A DNA stretch of 64,000 nt from Deltaproteobacteria bacterium (lineage in GTDB: Bacteria; Myxococcota_A; UBA796; GCA-2862545), in assembly GCA_006226595.1 (NCBI GenBank), contig SBGP01000048.1, positions 1 through 64,000 of the forward strand, in the 5' to 3' direction. The notes beneath the pieces were generated by a model. It did no database searches, was not told the origin of the DNA, and saw only the letters and a list, made by a program, of their open reading frames with translations. Position 1 is the first letter of the stretch. Every line of letters begins with the position of its first letter. The position numbers and the translations under genes were made by a program. Of this stretch, positions 43,197-50,218 are shown piece by piece.

Positions 43197-44035
43197 CCCC
43201 CCAGCACTTCCTCGCCATCCTCGGGGCCGAGCTCCGCAAGCTCTTCCGCCACCCGGCCGGACGTCTGGGCCTCGTGCTCGCCGTGCTCATCGGCATCGCG
43301 GGCCCCCTGGGCATCCTGTGGGTCGGCTCCAGCGACGCCATCGTCAATGGTCAGCCGATCAGCGAGACCCTGGACTACAGCGCGCCCCAGGGCATCATCT
43401 GGTCGCTTCGCATGCGCGACTTCAGCCACGTCATGCGGCTGTTCGTGGTGGCCCTGGCCGCGAGCTCGCTCGCAGGCGAGCTCGGCGCGCGGACCATGCG
43501 GGAGGCCCTGCTCCGCCCGGTTCCGCGATGGATCGTGCCGGTCGCCAAGTTTGGAGCCCTCGCCGCGTATGTGTTCGCCAACGGGCTGCTCACCTGGCTC
43601 GCGTCCTCCGCCGCCGGCGCCGTCCTGCTCGGCGTGTCCGGCCACTGGTCGGATGCCGCCTGGGGCATGACCTACAGCCTGGTCGGGGACCTCGCCGTCG
43701 TCGCCGTCACGCTGCTCGTCGCCGTGCTCACCCGCTCCGTGGCTGGCAGCATCGTGATCGTCGTCGTGCTCGCGGTGATGAACTGGTTCACCCGAGCTGC
43801 CATGTGGATGGTCGAGACCGTGCTCCTGCAGGCCGAGCAAACCACCTACGCCGAGGCGCTCGGCATGGTGCGTCCATGGACACCGACCTACGCCATCGAC
43901 GGGTGGATCAACTACATCGTGCCCTACCTCGGCCTGGGCACCGACTGGTACAAGCCGCTGATCACGGCGCTGCTGTGCACTGCGGTGTGCGTGGCGCTCA
44001 CCTCGCTGCGACTGAGCCGTATCGACGTGCACTGA
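43193..44035 (+). CDS. ABC-2 type permease
   Basis: The 280-aa membrane protein has about six transmembrane segments and is the partner of the preceding ATPase. It begins ILGAELRKLFRHPAGRLG, a common ABC-2 permease N-terminus (cytoplasmic elbow helix), and has the conserved large hydrophobic block with SLAGELGARTMREALLRPVPR between helices. The GTG start at 43193 overlaps the ATPase stop (GTGA). A 33-base gap leads to a TerB-like gene on the same strand. Confidence 0.82.
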   Translation: MTPQHFLAILGAELRKLFRHPAGRLGLVLAVLIGIAGPLGILWVGSSDAIVNGQPISETLDYSAPQGIIWSLRMRDFSHVMRLFVVALAASSLAGELGARTMREALLRPVPRWIVPVAKFGALAAYVFANGLLTWLASSAAGAVLLGVSGHWSDAAWGMTYSLVGDLAVVAVTLLVAVLTRSVAGSIVIVVVLAVMNWFTRAAMWMVETVLLQAEQTTYAEALGMVRPWTPTYAIDGWINYIVPYLGLGTDWYKPLITALLCTAVCVALTSLRLSRIDVH

Positions 44036-44068
44036 CGACTCCGGTACGCTCGGAGCGCAGGGGGACGA

Positions 44069-44935
44069 GTGGAACACCTGGACTTCACCGAGCTCACCGA
44101 GACGGAGCGCGTCGCGACCTATGGCGCGTTCTTCGCGATGGCTGGCGCGGACGGCTCCGTCGACGACGAGGAGCTGGTCAACATCTTCGAGTGCCTCGAC
44201 CTCGAGGGCATGTCCGAGACCGCCCAACGCGTGGTGCGCGGCTTCGTACTCGAGCCGCCGGAGCTCGCCGACACCCTCACGCCGCTGCAGCAGTCCGCGA
44301 ACGACGTGCGCTACGGCGTGCTCGTGCACCTCATGGACGTCGCCCTGGCCGACACCGTGTACGCCCCTGGCGAGCAGCAGGCCATCCGCGAAGCCGGCGA
44401 GCTGCTCGGCGCCAACCAGGAGCAGCTCGACGCCATCGAGCAGTTCATTCGCGAGGTGCGGGGTATCGAGCGCGGCTCCCTCGGGGCCGACGAAGCCGAA
44501 GCACGGCTCAAGGCCGCCGGAAGCCGGCTCGACAAGAGCGGGGTGCCCCGCAAGTCCCTGGCGCTGTCGGGCAGCGTGGCCGCGGCCTCCGCGGGCGGCG
44601 TCGGTGCGGCCGCCATCGCCGGACTCGGCGTCGCTCTCGCCCCGGGCGTAGGCCTGGCGGTGGCCAGCGGTGCGGCAGCATTCTTCGCCATGCGGCTGAT
44701 CACCGGCGGCGGCGGCAAGAAGGCCGAGAAGAAGGACCCCGCCGAGACCGAGCGCGTCATCGAGCACCTGCAACACGCGATCGAGGAGACGCGGCAGCGG
44801 ATCAGCGCCCTGGAGGAGTTCCCGGGCGACAACGCCACCGAGGCGCACGAGCGTCGAGAGCACGCCAAGCATCTCAACCGCCGAATCGACGCCATGCAGC
44901 GACTGCTCGCTCGAAAGCGCGGCGAGCTGCGCTGA
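44069..44935 (+). CDS. TerB-like (DUF533-type) protein with Gly-rich membrane segment
   Basis: The 288-aa product (GTG start) has an N-terminal TerB-like helical bundle (about 10-150: AFFAMAGADGSVDDEELVNIF and VALADTVYAPGEQQAIREAGELLGANQEQLDAIEQFI), a Gly/Ala-rich hydrophobic region (about 165-212) that could be two membrane helices, and a charged C-terminal coiled coil (ETERVIEHLQHAIEETRQRISALEEF). The TerB fold is metal-linked in tellurite-resistance proteins, though most homologs are uncharacterised. Its 3' end overlaps the end of a minus-strand small gene by 62 bases. Confidence 0.7.
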   Translation: MEHLDFTELTETERVATYGAFFAMAGADGSVDDEELVNIFECLDLEGMSETAQRVVRGFVLEPPELADTLTPLQQSANDVRYGVLVHLMDVALADTVYAPGEQQAIREAGELLGANQEQLDAIEQFIREVRGIERGSLGADEAEARLKAAGSRLDKSGVPRKSLALSGSVAAASAGGVGAAAIAGLGVALAPGVGLAVASGAAAFFAMRLITGGGGKKAEKKDPAETERVIEHLQHAIEETRQRISALEEFPGDNATEAHERREHAKHLNRRIDAMQRLLARKRGELR

Positions 44936-45179
44936 GCCAGGTGTCGGGCGGGTCTTCGCCATCCGCCCCGTCACAGTCGAGATCGATGCCGTCACGCTCG
45001 CTGTCGCATGCATCCGGGTGCACTCGCGGGTCGCGATCGTTGCAGTCCCCACCCCCGACGAGCTCCGAAGGGAAGCCGTCGCCGTCGACATCGACGAGAT
45101 CGACGCCATCACCGTCCTGATCGATGCCGTCGTAGGGCATCTCGCCAGCCACCAGGGCCAGCGCGAAGAGCACGCACAT
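44874..45179 (-). CDS. Small secreted protein with Asp-rich metal-binding-like motif
   Basis: The 101-aa product has a hydrophobic N-terminus (MCVLFALALVAG) and several Asp/Gly loops (GIDQDGDGVDLVDVDGDGFP, GGGDCNDRDPRVHPDACDSERDGIDLDCDGADG) of the same general type as the pair at 1066-1650. Cysteines flank the loops. GGAGG is five bases before ATG 45179; the GTG at 45185 is less likely. It overlaps the end of the convergent TerB-like gene by 62 bases. Cation binding is suspected; function unknown. Confidence 0.6.
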   Translation of the reverse strand: MCVLFALALVAGEMPYDGIDQDGDGVDLVDVDGDGFPSELVGGGDCNDRDPRVHPDACDSERDGIDLDCDGADGEDPPDTWLSAARRAFERAVAAWRRFGG

Positions 45180-45260
45180 GCTCACCTCCGCCCTCCATCA
45201 AGCGAGGAGCGTGCCAACGTCAGGGGCCGCGGTTCATGAGGCCTCACGGTTGAGGGGTGG

Positions 45261-45303
45261 CGAAGATCGACGAAGACCGACGGACACCCTTCGTCGATCT
45301 TCG
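45261..45303. repeat. 15-bp perfect inverted repeat (intergenic)
   Basis: CGAAGATCGACGAAG (45261-45275) pairs perfectly with CTTCGTCGATCTTCG (45289-45303), with a 13-base loop. The loop and right flank repeat TCGACG/CGACGG motifs (ACCGACGG, TCGACGGTTTTCGACG). It lies in the 148-base gap between minus-strand genes ending at 45328 and starting at 45179. As RNA it would be a strong stem; on the plus strand it is followed by TTTT. A terminator or a protein-binding site are both possible. Confidence 0.6.
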
Positions 45304-45327
45304 ACGGTTTTCGACGCTAGCCGCCTG

Positions 45328-45756
45328 CTAGAAGCCGCCGAGCAGTCCCCACAGGCCGAGGGCGGTGAACAGGGCCGTGGTCGGCACCGCGAGCGCCAGC
45401 GACTGCACGGCCGCGCGTGGCCGCACCCGACGCCACCACCAAGCCATGATCCACGCCGGAAGCGGCGTGAGCAGCAGGCAGCACGCGAGCAACAGCACGC
45501 GCTCACGGCTGGTGAGCCCCGGATCGGTGGTCAGCGTGCTCTGGAGGGCGCGACGGGCCTTGTCGAGCTGTGCGCGCCCCGGCTGGATGTGCTCCCCCGC
45601 CCGGATGCGCGCAGACACCTTGTCGAGGCCGGCGCGATCGAGGTTGTGGTCCGAGAGCAGCCAGGCGACCGCCAGGCCCTCACCGGTCGGCCGATGCCCG
45701 CAGCTCGGGCACACTGCGGCGAAGTCTCCCTTGGAGCCTCCGCACCGGCCGCACAC
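45328..45756 (-). CDS. Zinc-ribbon and two-helix membrane protein, unknown function
   Basis: The 142-aa product starts with a zinc-ribbon-like set, CGRCGG and CPSCGH (four Cys), then GEGLAVAWLLSDHNLDRAGLDKVSARIRAGEHIQP, and ends in two hydrophobic segments (VLLLACCLLLTPLPAWIMAW and ALAVPTTALFTALGLWGLL). GTG 45756 is used as start; a TTG at 45765 would overlap the preceding stop by four bases and is equally plausible. Immediate proximity to the 319-aa gene upstream implies a two-gene operon. Family not recognised. Confidence 0.6.
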   Translation of the reverse strand: MCGRCGGSKGDFAAVCPSCGHRPTGEGLAVAWLLSDHNLDRAGLDKVSARIRAGEHIQPGRAQLDKARRALQSTLTTDPGLTSRERVLLLACCLLLTPLPAWIMAWWWRRVRPRAAVQSLALAVPTTALFTALGLWGLLGGF

Positions 45757-45761
45757 CGCTC

Positions 45762-46721
45762 TCAAGCGGCGCCACCCGGCACCAGGAACACCTGCTCGAG
45801 GGTGGCGTTGTTGCCCTCGGTCCGCCCGACAAGCCACTCGACGACCTCGCTCGGGTCGTTCTGGAGTGCACCCGCCGCCTCGACGATGAGCACGTCCGGC
45901 GCCACCAGGAAGGCCGCGTCGACCAGACGCAGCGCCTCTTCCGCGGCAGGGCCGTACTGGCGAGACCGGCGGAGGTGCGGCCCGAAGCACGGCCAGATCT
46001 CGTCCTCGACCTGGACCAGCTCGAGCGCACCGAGGTTGAACGGCTTGTCGGCGAGAGCCGACGCGGCGCGGCGGAAGTTGTCGCGCTCGTCGGGGTCCGG
46101 GCTCAAGCTGGCGGCGAGCAGGCGCGCAGCCAGCTCGGGCTCGGGCTTGCGCTCGATGCGACAGAAGCGCGTGCCCAGCTCGCGAAGCATCCGGGGCGCC
46201 CACTTCGGACGCTCGGGACCGCTCGCGGGAAACGCGAGGTCGCCGACCTTGAGCTCGAGCACCGCAATCGACGCCGTCGTGAGGTCCTTGGTGAACAGCC
46301 AGCCCACCTTGATCCCGAGGCGCGGGCTGTTGCCGAGCGCCGCGACGAGTCGGGGCTCTCGCACCGCGAGCTCACGGAGCTGTCCGAACAGCGGCGGATC
46401 CGGGGCGACCTCGACCCAGACGGTCAGGCGTCGCGCCGCGTCTCCGGCCAGAAGCGCCCGGACGCCGATGCCGTGGTCCCAGCTCGCCTGGACGGGGAGG
46501 CCGTCTTCTTCGACGATCTCGATCTCGCCATGCGCGATGCCGAGGCGCGCGAGCATCGGTCGAATGCGCGTCGCGTCGAGTCCCGCGGCGAACAGCTCGA
46601 GGGCGTCGGCCACCGCGACCCCCTCCGGTCCGGCAGGGAGTTCGACCCGGCTCTCCAGGTCGGTCTTCACGAATCCGTCCGCATCCCGAAGACCTGCGAC
46701 CCGCACTCCGGTGACCAGCAT
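45762..46721 (-). CDS. Conserved-looking hypothetical protein
   Basis: This 319-aa soluble protein starts at ATG 46721 with GGAGG six bases upstream. The N-terminus MLVTGVRVAGLRDADGFVK and a later IEIVEEDGLPV block have a beta character, and the middle has a Leu-rich helical part (RRLTVWVEVAPDPPLFGQLRELAVRE). The C-terminal part has the pattern ERDNFRRAASALADKP ... EEALRLVDAAFLVAPDVLIVEAAGAL. I recognise no catalytic motif and no known family. It is followed almost directly by the zinc-ribbon membrane gene, so the two probably work together. Divergent from the TerB-like gene at 46949. Confidence 0.6.
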   Translation of the reverse strand: MLVTGVRVAGLRDADGFVKTDLESRVELPAGPEGVAVADALELFAAGLDATRIRPMLARLGIAHGEIEIVEEDGLPVQASWDHGIGVRALLAGDAARRLTVWVEVAPDPPLFGQLRELAVREPRLVAALGNSPRLGIKVGWLFTKDLTTASIAVLELKVGDLAFPASGPERPKWAPRMLRELGTRFCRIERKPEPELAARLLAASLSPDPDERDNFRRAASALADKPFNLGALELVQVEDEIWPCFGPHLRRSRQYGPAAEEALRLVDAAFLVAPDVLIVEAAGALQNDPSEVVEWLVGRTEGNNATLEQVFLVPGGAA

Positions 46722-46900
46722 CTGCACCTCCGTCGGGTGGCTATCCCCGGAGCCCAGCCGACGCGAGGCCCGCGTCGCCACGTCCTGTCTCGCCACACCT
46801 CGCGCAGCCGTCCACGTGGCTCTCGGAGCCGCCCCGAGCCCGGGCCGTTTGCGGCCGCATCCCTGTGAGCGGGCGTACCGACCGGCCCTAGCGACGGCGA

Positions 46901-46929
46901 TTGTCAATCGGGTCGCCCTCATCTAGGCT
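46901..46929 (+). promoter_or_regulatory. Candidate sigma-70-type promoter for the TerB/OMP pair
   Basis: TTGTCA (46901-46906), a 17-base spacer and TAGGCT (46924-46929) lie 20 bases ahead of the GTG start at 46949, with GGAGG between. The -35 differs from consensus at one base. It sits in the 227-base divergent gap 46722-46948, where no gene is seen. Confidence 0.45.
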
Positions 46930-46948
46930 CGCTCCTCCTGGAGGTCAC

Positions 46949-47365
46949 GTGAGCAACCGCACCATGCTGATGAAGATGGCGCTCGGCTACAAGATCGCGA
47001 CGGACATCGTCGAGGCGGACGAGAACGTCGACCCGGCCGAGCGCGCGTTCATCATGAAGAAGTTCCCGTATGCGGAGCTCATGGAGGCCGGGTTCGTCTC
47101 CCCTTCCGGCGAACCCACCCCCCGACTCCAGACCTTCCTCGACGACGCGCTGGTCGCCTTCCCGACCGAAGTGCCGCTCGAGGAGCGCCTGCAGATGCTC
47201 GACGACTTCATCGACGCGGTGACCGCCGACGGCGAGCTCAACGAGGGCGAAGCGCGGATCCTGCGCCAGGGTGCGACGATGCTCGGTCTTAGCGAAGAGC
47301 AGATCGACGAGCGCATGGAGGCACATCCCGCCGTGGGCGTGGTCGAGCTCGGCGACCCGGAGTGA
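46949..47365 (+). CDS. TerB-like small protein
   Basis: The 138-aa product starts at GTG 46949 with GGAGG upstream. It is a single helical TerB-like domain: TDIVEADENVDPAERAFIMKKF and the later MLDDFIDAVTADGELNEGEARILRQGATMLGLSEEQIDERM, which contains the typical ADGELxxxE motif. It is shorter than the other TerB-like protein (44069-44935) and lacks the Gly-rich segment. Its stop overlaps the next gene's start by four bases. Function unknown; the fold is linked to metal or envelope stress in characterised members. Confidence 0.7.
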   Translation: MSNRTMLMKMALGYKIATDIVEADENVDPAERAFIMKKFPYAELMEAGFVSPSGEPTPRLQTFLDDALVAFPTEVPLEERLQMLDDFIDAVTADGELNEGEARILRQGATMLGLSEEQIDERMEAHPAVGVVELGDPE

Positions 47366-48021
47366 TCGGGCTCCTTCTCGCGCTCCTCGCGCCCGCGCAG
47401 GCAGCCGACGGCTTCGCCGGTCTCGCCTACACGCCGCTGTCGCGCGGCGACTTGACCTGGGTCCTCGAAGAGCGCACGACAGGCACCGGCGTGGGCGAGT
47501 TCGACGGCGCCACGCGCAGCTCCCTCGTGCCGTTCGGCGGCGCCTGGTTCAACCGGGTCGGGGTCCTCGGCACGCTTGGGATCACGCGTATCAGCACCAG
47601 TGCCCGAGCCGGCGACATCGTGCGGCAGCGGCACTGGGGCGTCGTCCGCCCTGGAGTGGACGTGCGCTGGGCGATGACGGCGCGTGAGACCGACAAGCCC
47701 GTGCCCTGGCTGATGCTCGGAGCGGCCGCCAGCATTCCATCCGCCCGCGACACCTCCAACGGGTTCACCGAGACGGAGCAGAACGAAGCCGATCAGGCCG
47801 CCACCATCGATCGCACCCGCCTGGGAGGGTTCGGCGGACGGCTCGGCGGCGGCGTGGACTACGCGGTGCTCCCCCACCTTTCGATCGGCGGCGAGCTCGC
47901 CGCGGAGCTGTACACCTCGGCGCTGCGCGGCAGCGATCTCGTCGCAGTGACCACCGTGCTCGGAACGCGTGGGGCTTTGCTGCTGACGTTCACCTGGGGC
48001 GAAAGCGGCTCCGAACCGTAG
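47362..48021 (+). CDS. Small outer-membrane beta-barrel-like protein
   Basis: The 219-aa product starts at GTG 47362 with a short signal peptide (MIGLLLALLAPAQAADG). The rest alternates hydrophobic and polar residues with Gly-rich turns (GGAWFNRVGVLGTLGITRIS, PWLMLGAAASIPSA, LGGGVDYAVLPHLSIGGELAAEL) and ends in GALLLTFTWGESGSEP, which fits an eight-stranded OmpA/OmpW-like barrel. It overlaps the TerB-like stop by four bases, so the two are co-translated. Family not established. Confidence 0.6.
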   Translation: MIGLLLALLAPAQAADGFAGLAYTPLSRGDLTWVLEERTTGTGVGEFDGATRSSLVPFGGAWFNRVGVLGTLGITRISTSARAGDIVRQRHWGVVRPGVDVRWAMTARETDKPVPWLMLGAAASIPSARDTSNGFTETEQNEADQAATIDRTRLGGFGGRLGGGVDYAVLPHLSIGGELAAELYTSALRGSDLVAVTTVLGTRGALLLTFTWGESGSEP

Positions 48022-48145
48022 GTCCCCGAGGGCCGAGGGGGGCCCCCGCTCACGAGCCACCGCGGGCGAAGAGCGACGTCGGGATCGCGAAACCCCGCGC
48101 GCCAACGACACTTCAGCCAGCATGCAACGCCGCGTAGCAGCTTCG

Positions 48146-48174
48146 TTGACACCCCCCTGGGGCAACGCTACTTG
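48146..48174 (+). promoter_or_regulatory. Sigma-70-type promoter of the ATP synthase operon
   Basis: A perfect -35 TTGACA (48146-48151) is followed by a 17-base spacer and TACTTG (48169-48174), placing transcription start about 50 bases before the first gene at 48232. It is the best promoter match I see in the window and fits a constitutive housekeeping operon. The rest of the 210-base gap 48022-48231 holds only a GC-rich inverted repeat near 48030. Confidence 0.6.
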
Positions 48175-48231
48175 CCGCCCCTTCCGGAGAACCGCGCGCT
48201 TCGTGCGATCTCTCCTTGCTTCGGTGAACCG

Positions 48232-48669
48232 ATGACCGTCTTCCCCGAGTTCAGCCCCTTCCCGCTGCTGATGGCAGTGCCGTTCGCGATCACGCTGATC
48301 GCGCTGCACTACATCCTGTTCAGCCCCCTCCTCGCCTACCTGGAGGCTCGCGATAAGACCATTCGCGGCGCTCGGGACGAGGCGAAGTCGCTGACCGACC
48401 AGATCGAGGAACGCCTCCTCGACCTCGAGGTCCGACTCAAGGAGGCGCGCTCGCAGGCCGCTGCCGTACGAAAGGAGGCTCGTGACCGCGCCCATCTCCA
48501 GGCCAACGAGATCCTCGCCGCCGCTCGCGTCGAGGCCGAGGGCAAGGTGACCGAGGCGACCACCCAGATCGCGGCCTCCGAGAAGGCGGCGTCTGCCGAG
48601 CTCAAGGCCCAGACCGAGGCCATCGCGGGCGAGATCGTGACCACGATCCTTGGCCGTGAAGTCGCGTAA
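48232..48669 (+). CDS. atpF: F1Fo ATP synthase subunit b' (first b-type subunit)
   Basis: The 145-aa protein has one N-terminal membrane helix (LLMAVPFAITLIALHYILF, about 10-30) then a long, highly charged coiled coil (LEARDKTIRGARDEAKSLTDQIEERLLDLEVRLKEARSQ ...), the hallmark of the peripheral-stalk b subunit. It is the first of two b-type genes in the operon; the second follows 10 bases later, so this one is best called b'. ATG 48232 is used; the upstream ATG frame start at 48172 overlaps the promoter and is rejected. Confidence 0.85.
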   Translation: MTVFPEFSPFPLLMAVPFAITLIALHYILFSPLLAYLEARDKTIRGARDEAKSLTDQIEERLLDLEVRLKEARSQAAAVRKEARDRAHLQANEILAAARVEAEGKVTEATTQIAASEKAASAELKAQTEAIAGEIVTTILGREVA

Positions 48670-48679
48670 GGAGCCACAG

Positions 48680-49630
48680 ATGCACAAGATCATCGGAACC
48701 CTCCTGCTCGCTTCGGCCCTGGCCACTCCGGCCCTCGCCGAGGAGCCCGCTCACGGCGAAGCCGCGGAGGCCCACGCCAACGACGCCGAGGCTCACGCCG
48801 CGGGTAACGAGGCCCACGCCACCGACGAGGCCCACGCCGCGGGTGACGAGGCCCACGCCACCGACGAGGCCCACGCCGCGGGTGACGAGGCGCACGCCGC
48901 CGACGCCGGTCATGGCGATGCCCATGCGGCCGACGCCGGCCACGGCGATGCCCATGCGGCCGACGCCGGCCACGGCGATGCCCATGCGGCCGACGCTGGT
49001 CACGGCGATGCCCACGGCGACGCGGCGCACGGTGAGGAGCACGGCGACGGCGGCCACGGCGGCCACCACGTCGTCGACTACACCGGCGACCACGACGGCG
49101 ATGGCACCGCGAACTGGCTCGACTCGGACAACGAGGAAGCCTACGTCGTCACCAAGCTCGGTGCGCACCTGTTCAACGTGCTCATCCTCTTCGCCCTCAT
49201 CTGGTGGGGCGCGGGTGCTGCGATCAAGAACGGTGTGCACCAGCGCGCCGCCGCGATCCGCAAGGACCTGACCGACACCGCGCGCGAGCGTGACGAGGCC
49301 CGCCAGAACTTTGAGGAGCTCGGCCAGCGCCTGCAGGCGTTCGAGGCCGAGGTCGCCGACATGAAGGCGACCGCCGAGGCCCAGGCCAAGGCCGAGGAAG
49401 AGGCGCTCGTTGCCCGTGCGCACGAGGAGGCCGGCCGCATCGCCGCCACCGCCGAGCGCAACATCCGCGACGAGACGATCCGCGCCCAGGTGGCCCTCCG
49501 CAAGGAGGCCGTGGCGCTCGCGGTCCAGCTCGCCGAGCACACCCTGAAGAACGCGGTGCAGGAGTCCGACCAGACCCGCCTCGCCGCCCAGTTCCTCCAG
49601 TCCATCGACGGAGAGGTGGCCAATGGCTGA
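48680..49630 (+). CDS. F1Fo ATP synthase subunit b with signal peptide and His-rich repeat domain
   Basis: The 316-aa protein is about twice usual b length. It starts with a signal peptide (MHKIIGTLLLASALATPALA), then about 115 residues of Ala/His/Asp repeats (DEAHAAGDEAHAT, then AHAADAGHGD x4) holding about 22 histidines, a DHDGDGTANWLDSDNE calcium-loop-like element, one membrane helix (about 155-183, FNVLILFALIWWGAGAAI), and a charged coiled coil typical of b (RERDEARQNFEELGQRLQAFEAEVADMKA...). In b subunits the N-terminus faces the periplasm, so the repeat domain should be extracytoplasmic. AGGAG precedes the ATG. Its stop overlaps the delta start by eight bases. The function of the repeat domain is unknown. 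Confidence 0.85.
   Translation: MHKIIGTLLLASALATPALAEEPAHGEAAEAHANDAEAHAAGNEAHATDEAHAAGDEAHATDEAHAAGDEAHAADAGHGDAHAADAGHGDAHAADAGHGDAHAADAGHGDAHGDAAHGEEHGDGGHGGHHVVDYTGDHDGDGTANWLDSDNEEAYVVTKLGAHLFNVLILFALIWWGAGAAIKNGVHQRAAAIRKDLTDTARERDEARQNFEELGQRLQAFEAEVADMKATAEAQAKAEEEALVARAHEEAGRIAATAERNIRDETIRAQVALRKEAVALAVQLAEHTLKNAVQESDQTRLAAQFLQSIDGEVANG
48788..49021 (+). repeat. Minisatellite-like repeats encoding the His-rich domain of subunit b
   Basis: A roughly 39-base unit (encoding EAHAAGDEAHATD) repeats about three times from 48788, then a 30-base unit (encoding DAGHGDAHAA) repeats four times at 48902, 48932, 48962 and 48992, nearly base-identical. In-frame periods mean copy-number change would lengthen or shorten the histidine domain without a frameshift. 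Confidence 0.85.
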
Positions 49631-50177
49631 TCTCGGAATCGCCCGCCGCTGGGCTGCGGCCCTGCTCGACCTCGCCTCCGACGAGGGCAAGATCGACGAG
49701 CTCGGCGCCGAGCTCGCCGCCGTGACCGAGGGCTTCGGCCCCGCCGGCATCGATGCGCTCTCGAACCCCGTGTTCACGCAGGACGAGCGCCGCGTCGCCC
49801 TCGACGCCATCCTCAAGAAGGCCAAGGTCGGTGGCATCACCGCCAACACCCTTCGCCTGATGCTCGACAAGGGTCGCTTCGCCCTGCTGCCGCAGGTCGC
49901 CGAGGTGTACCGCGCCAACGCCGACGAGCGTGCTGGCCGTACCCGCGTCGTCATCGACACCGCGTTCCCTCTCACCCCTCAGCTCGAGGGTGAGATTCGT
50001 GCTGCACTCGAGAAGGCCACCGGCTCGACCGTGGTCCTCGAGGCGCGCGTGAACGAATCCCTTATCGGCGGGCTCGTGGTCCGCGTCGGTAGCAAGGTCT
50101 ACGACGCGTCCGTTCGCACCCGCCTTCGTGACCTTCAGCATCGACTCACCTCCAGCCAGGTCCCCGCCGAGGCCTGA
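49623..50177 (+). CDS. atpH: F1Fo ATP synthase subunit delta
   Basis: The 184-aa subunit matches the OSCP/delta family: an N-terminal helical bundle (IARRWAAALLDLASDEGKIDELGAEL) and C-terminal beta-helix part with the conserved LRDLQHRL end and a GGLVVRVGSKVYDASVRTRL block. It ties the b stalk to the top of the alpha3beta3 head. It overlaps the preceding b gene by eight bases and is followed by a 41-base gap before alpha. Length is normal for the family. Confidence 0.93.
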   Translation: MADLGIARRWAAALLDLASDEGKIDELGAELAAVTEGFGPAGIDALSNPVFTQDERRVALDAILKKAKVGGITANTLRLMLDKGRFALLPQVAEVYRANADERAGRTRVVIDTAFPLTPQLEGEIRAALEKATGSTVVLEARVNESLIGGLVVRVGSKVYDASVRTRLRDLQHRLTSSQVPAEA

Positions 50178-50218
50178 TCCAACGCGGCCTGGAACCCCCG
50201 GGCCTGTGAGGAGCTCCC

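Noticed and set aside
44036-44068. Possible terminator between ABC permease and TerB-like gene
   Set aside because: Only short, imperfect inverted repeats; the 33-base gap more likely lies within one transcript.
40550-45112. A 1,520-codon minus-strand open frame across the protease and ABC genes
   Set aside because: Runs opposite to four well-supported genes and over intergenic hairpins; no coherent domains.
48172-48231. A 20-codon upstream extension of the first ATP synthase b gene
   Set aside because: It starts inside the -10 of the best promoter in the window and adds residues unlike any b subunit N-terminus.
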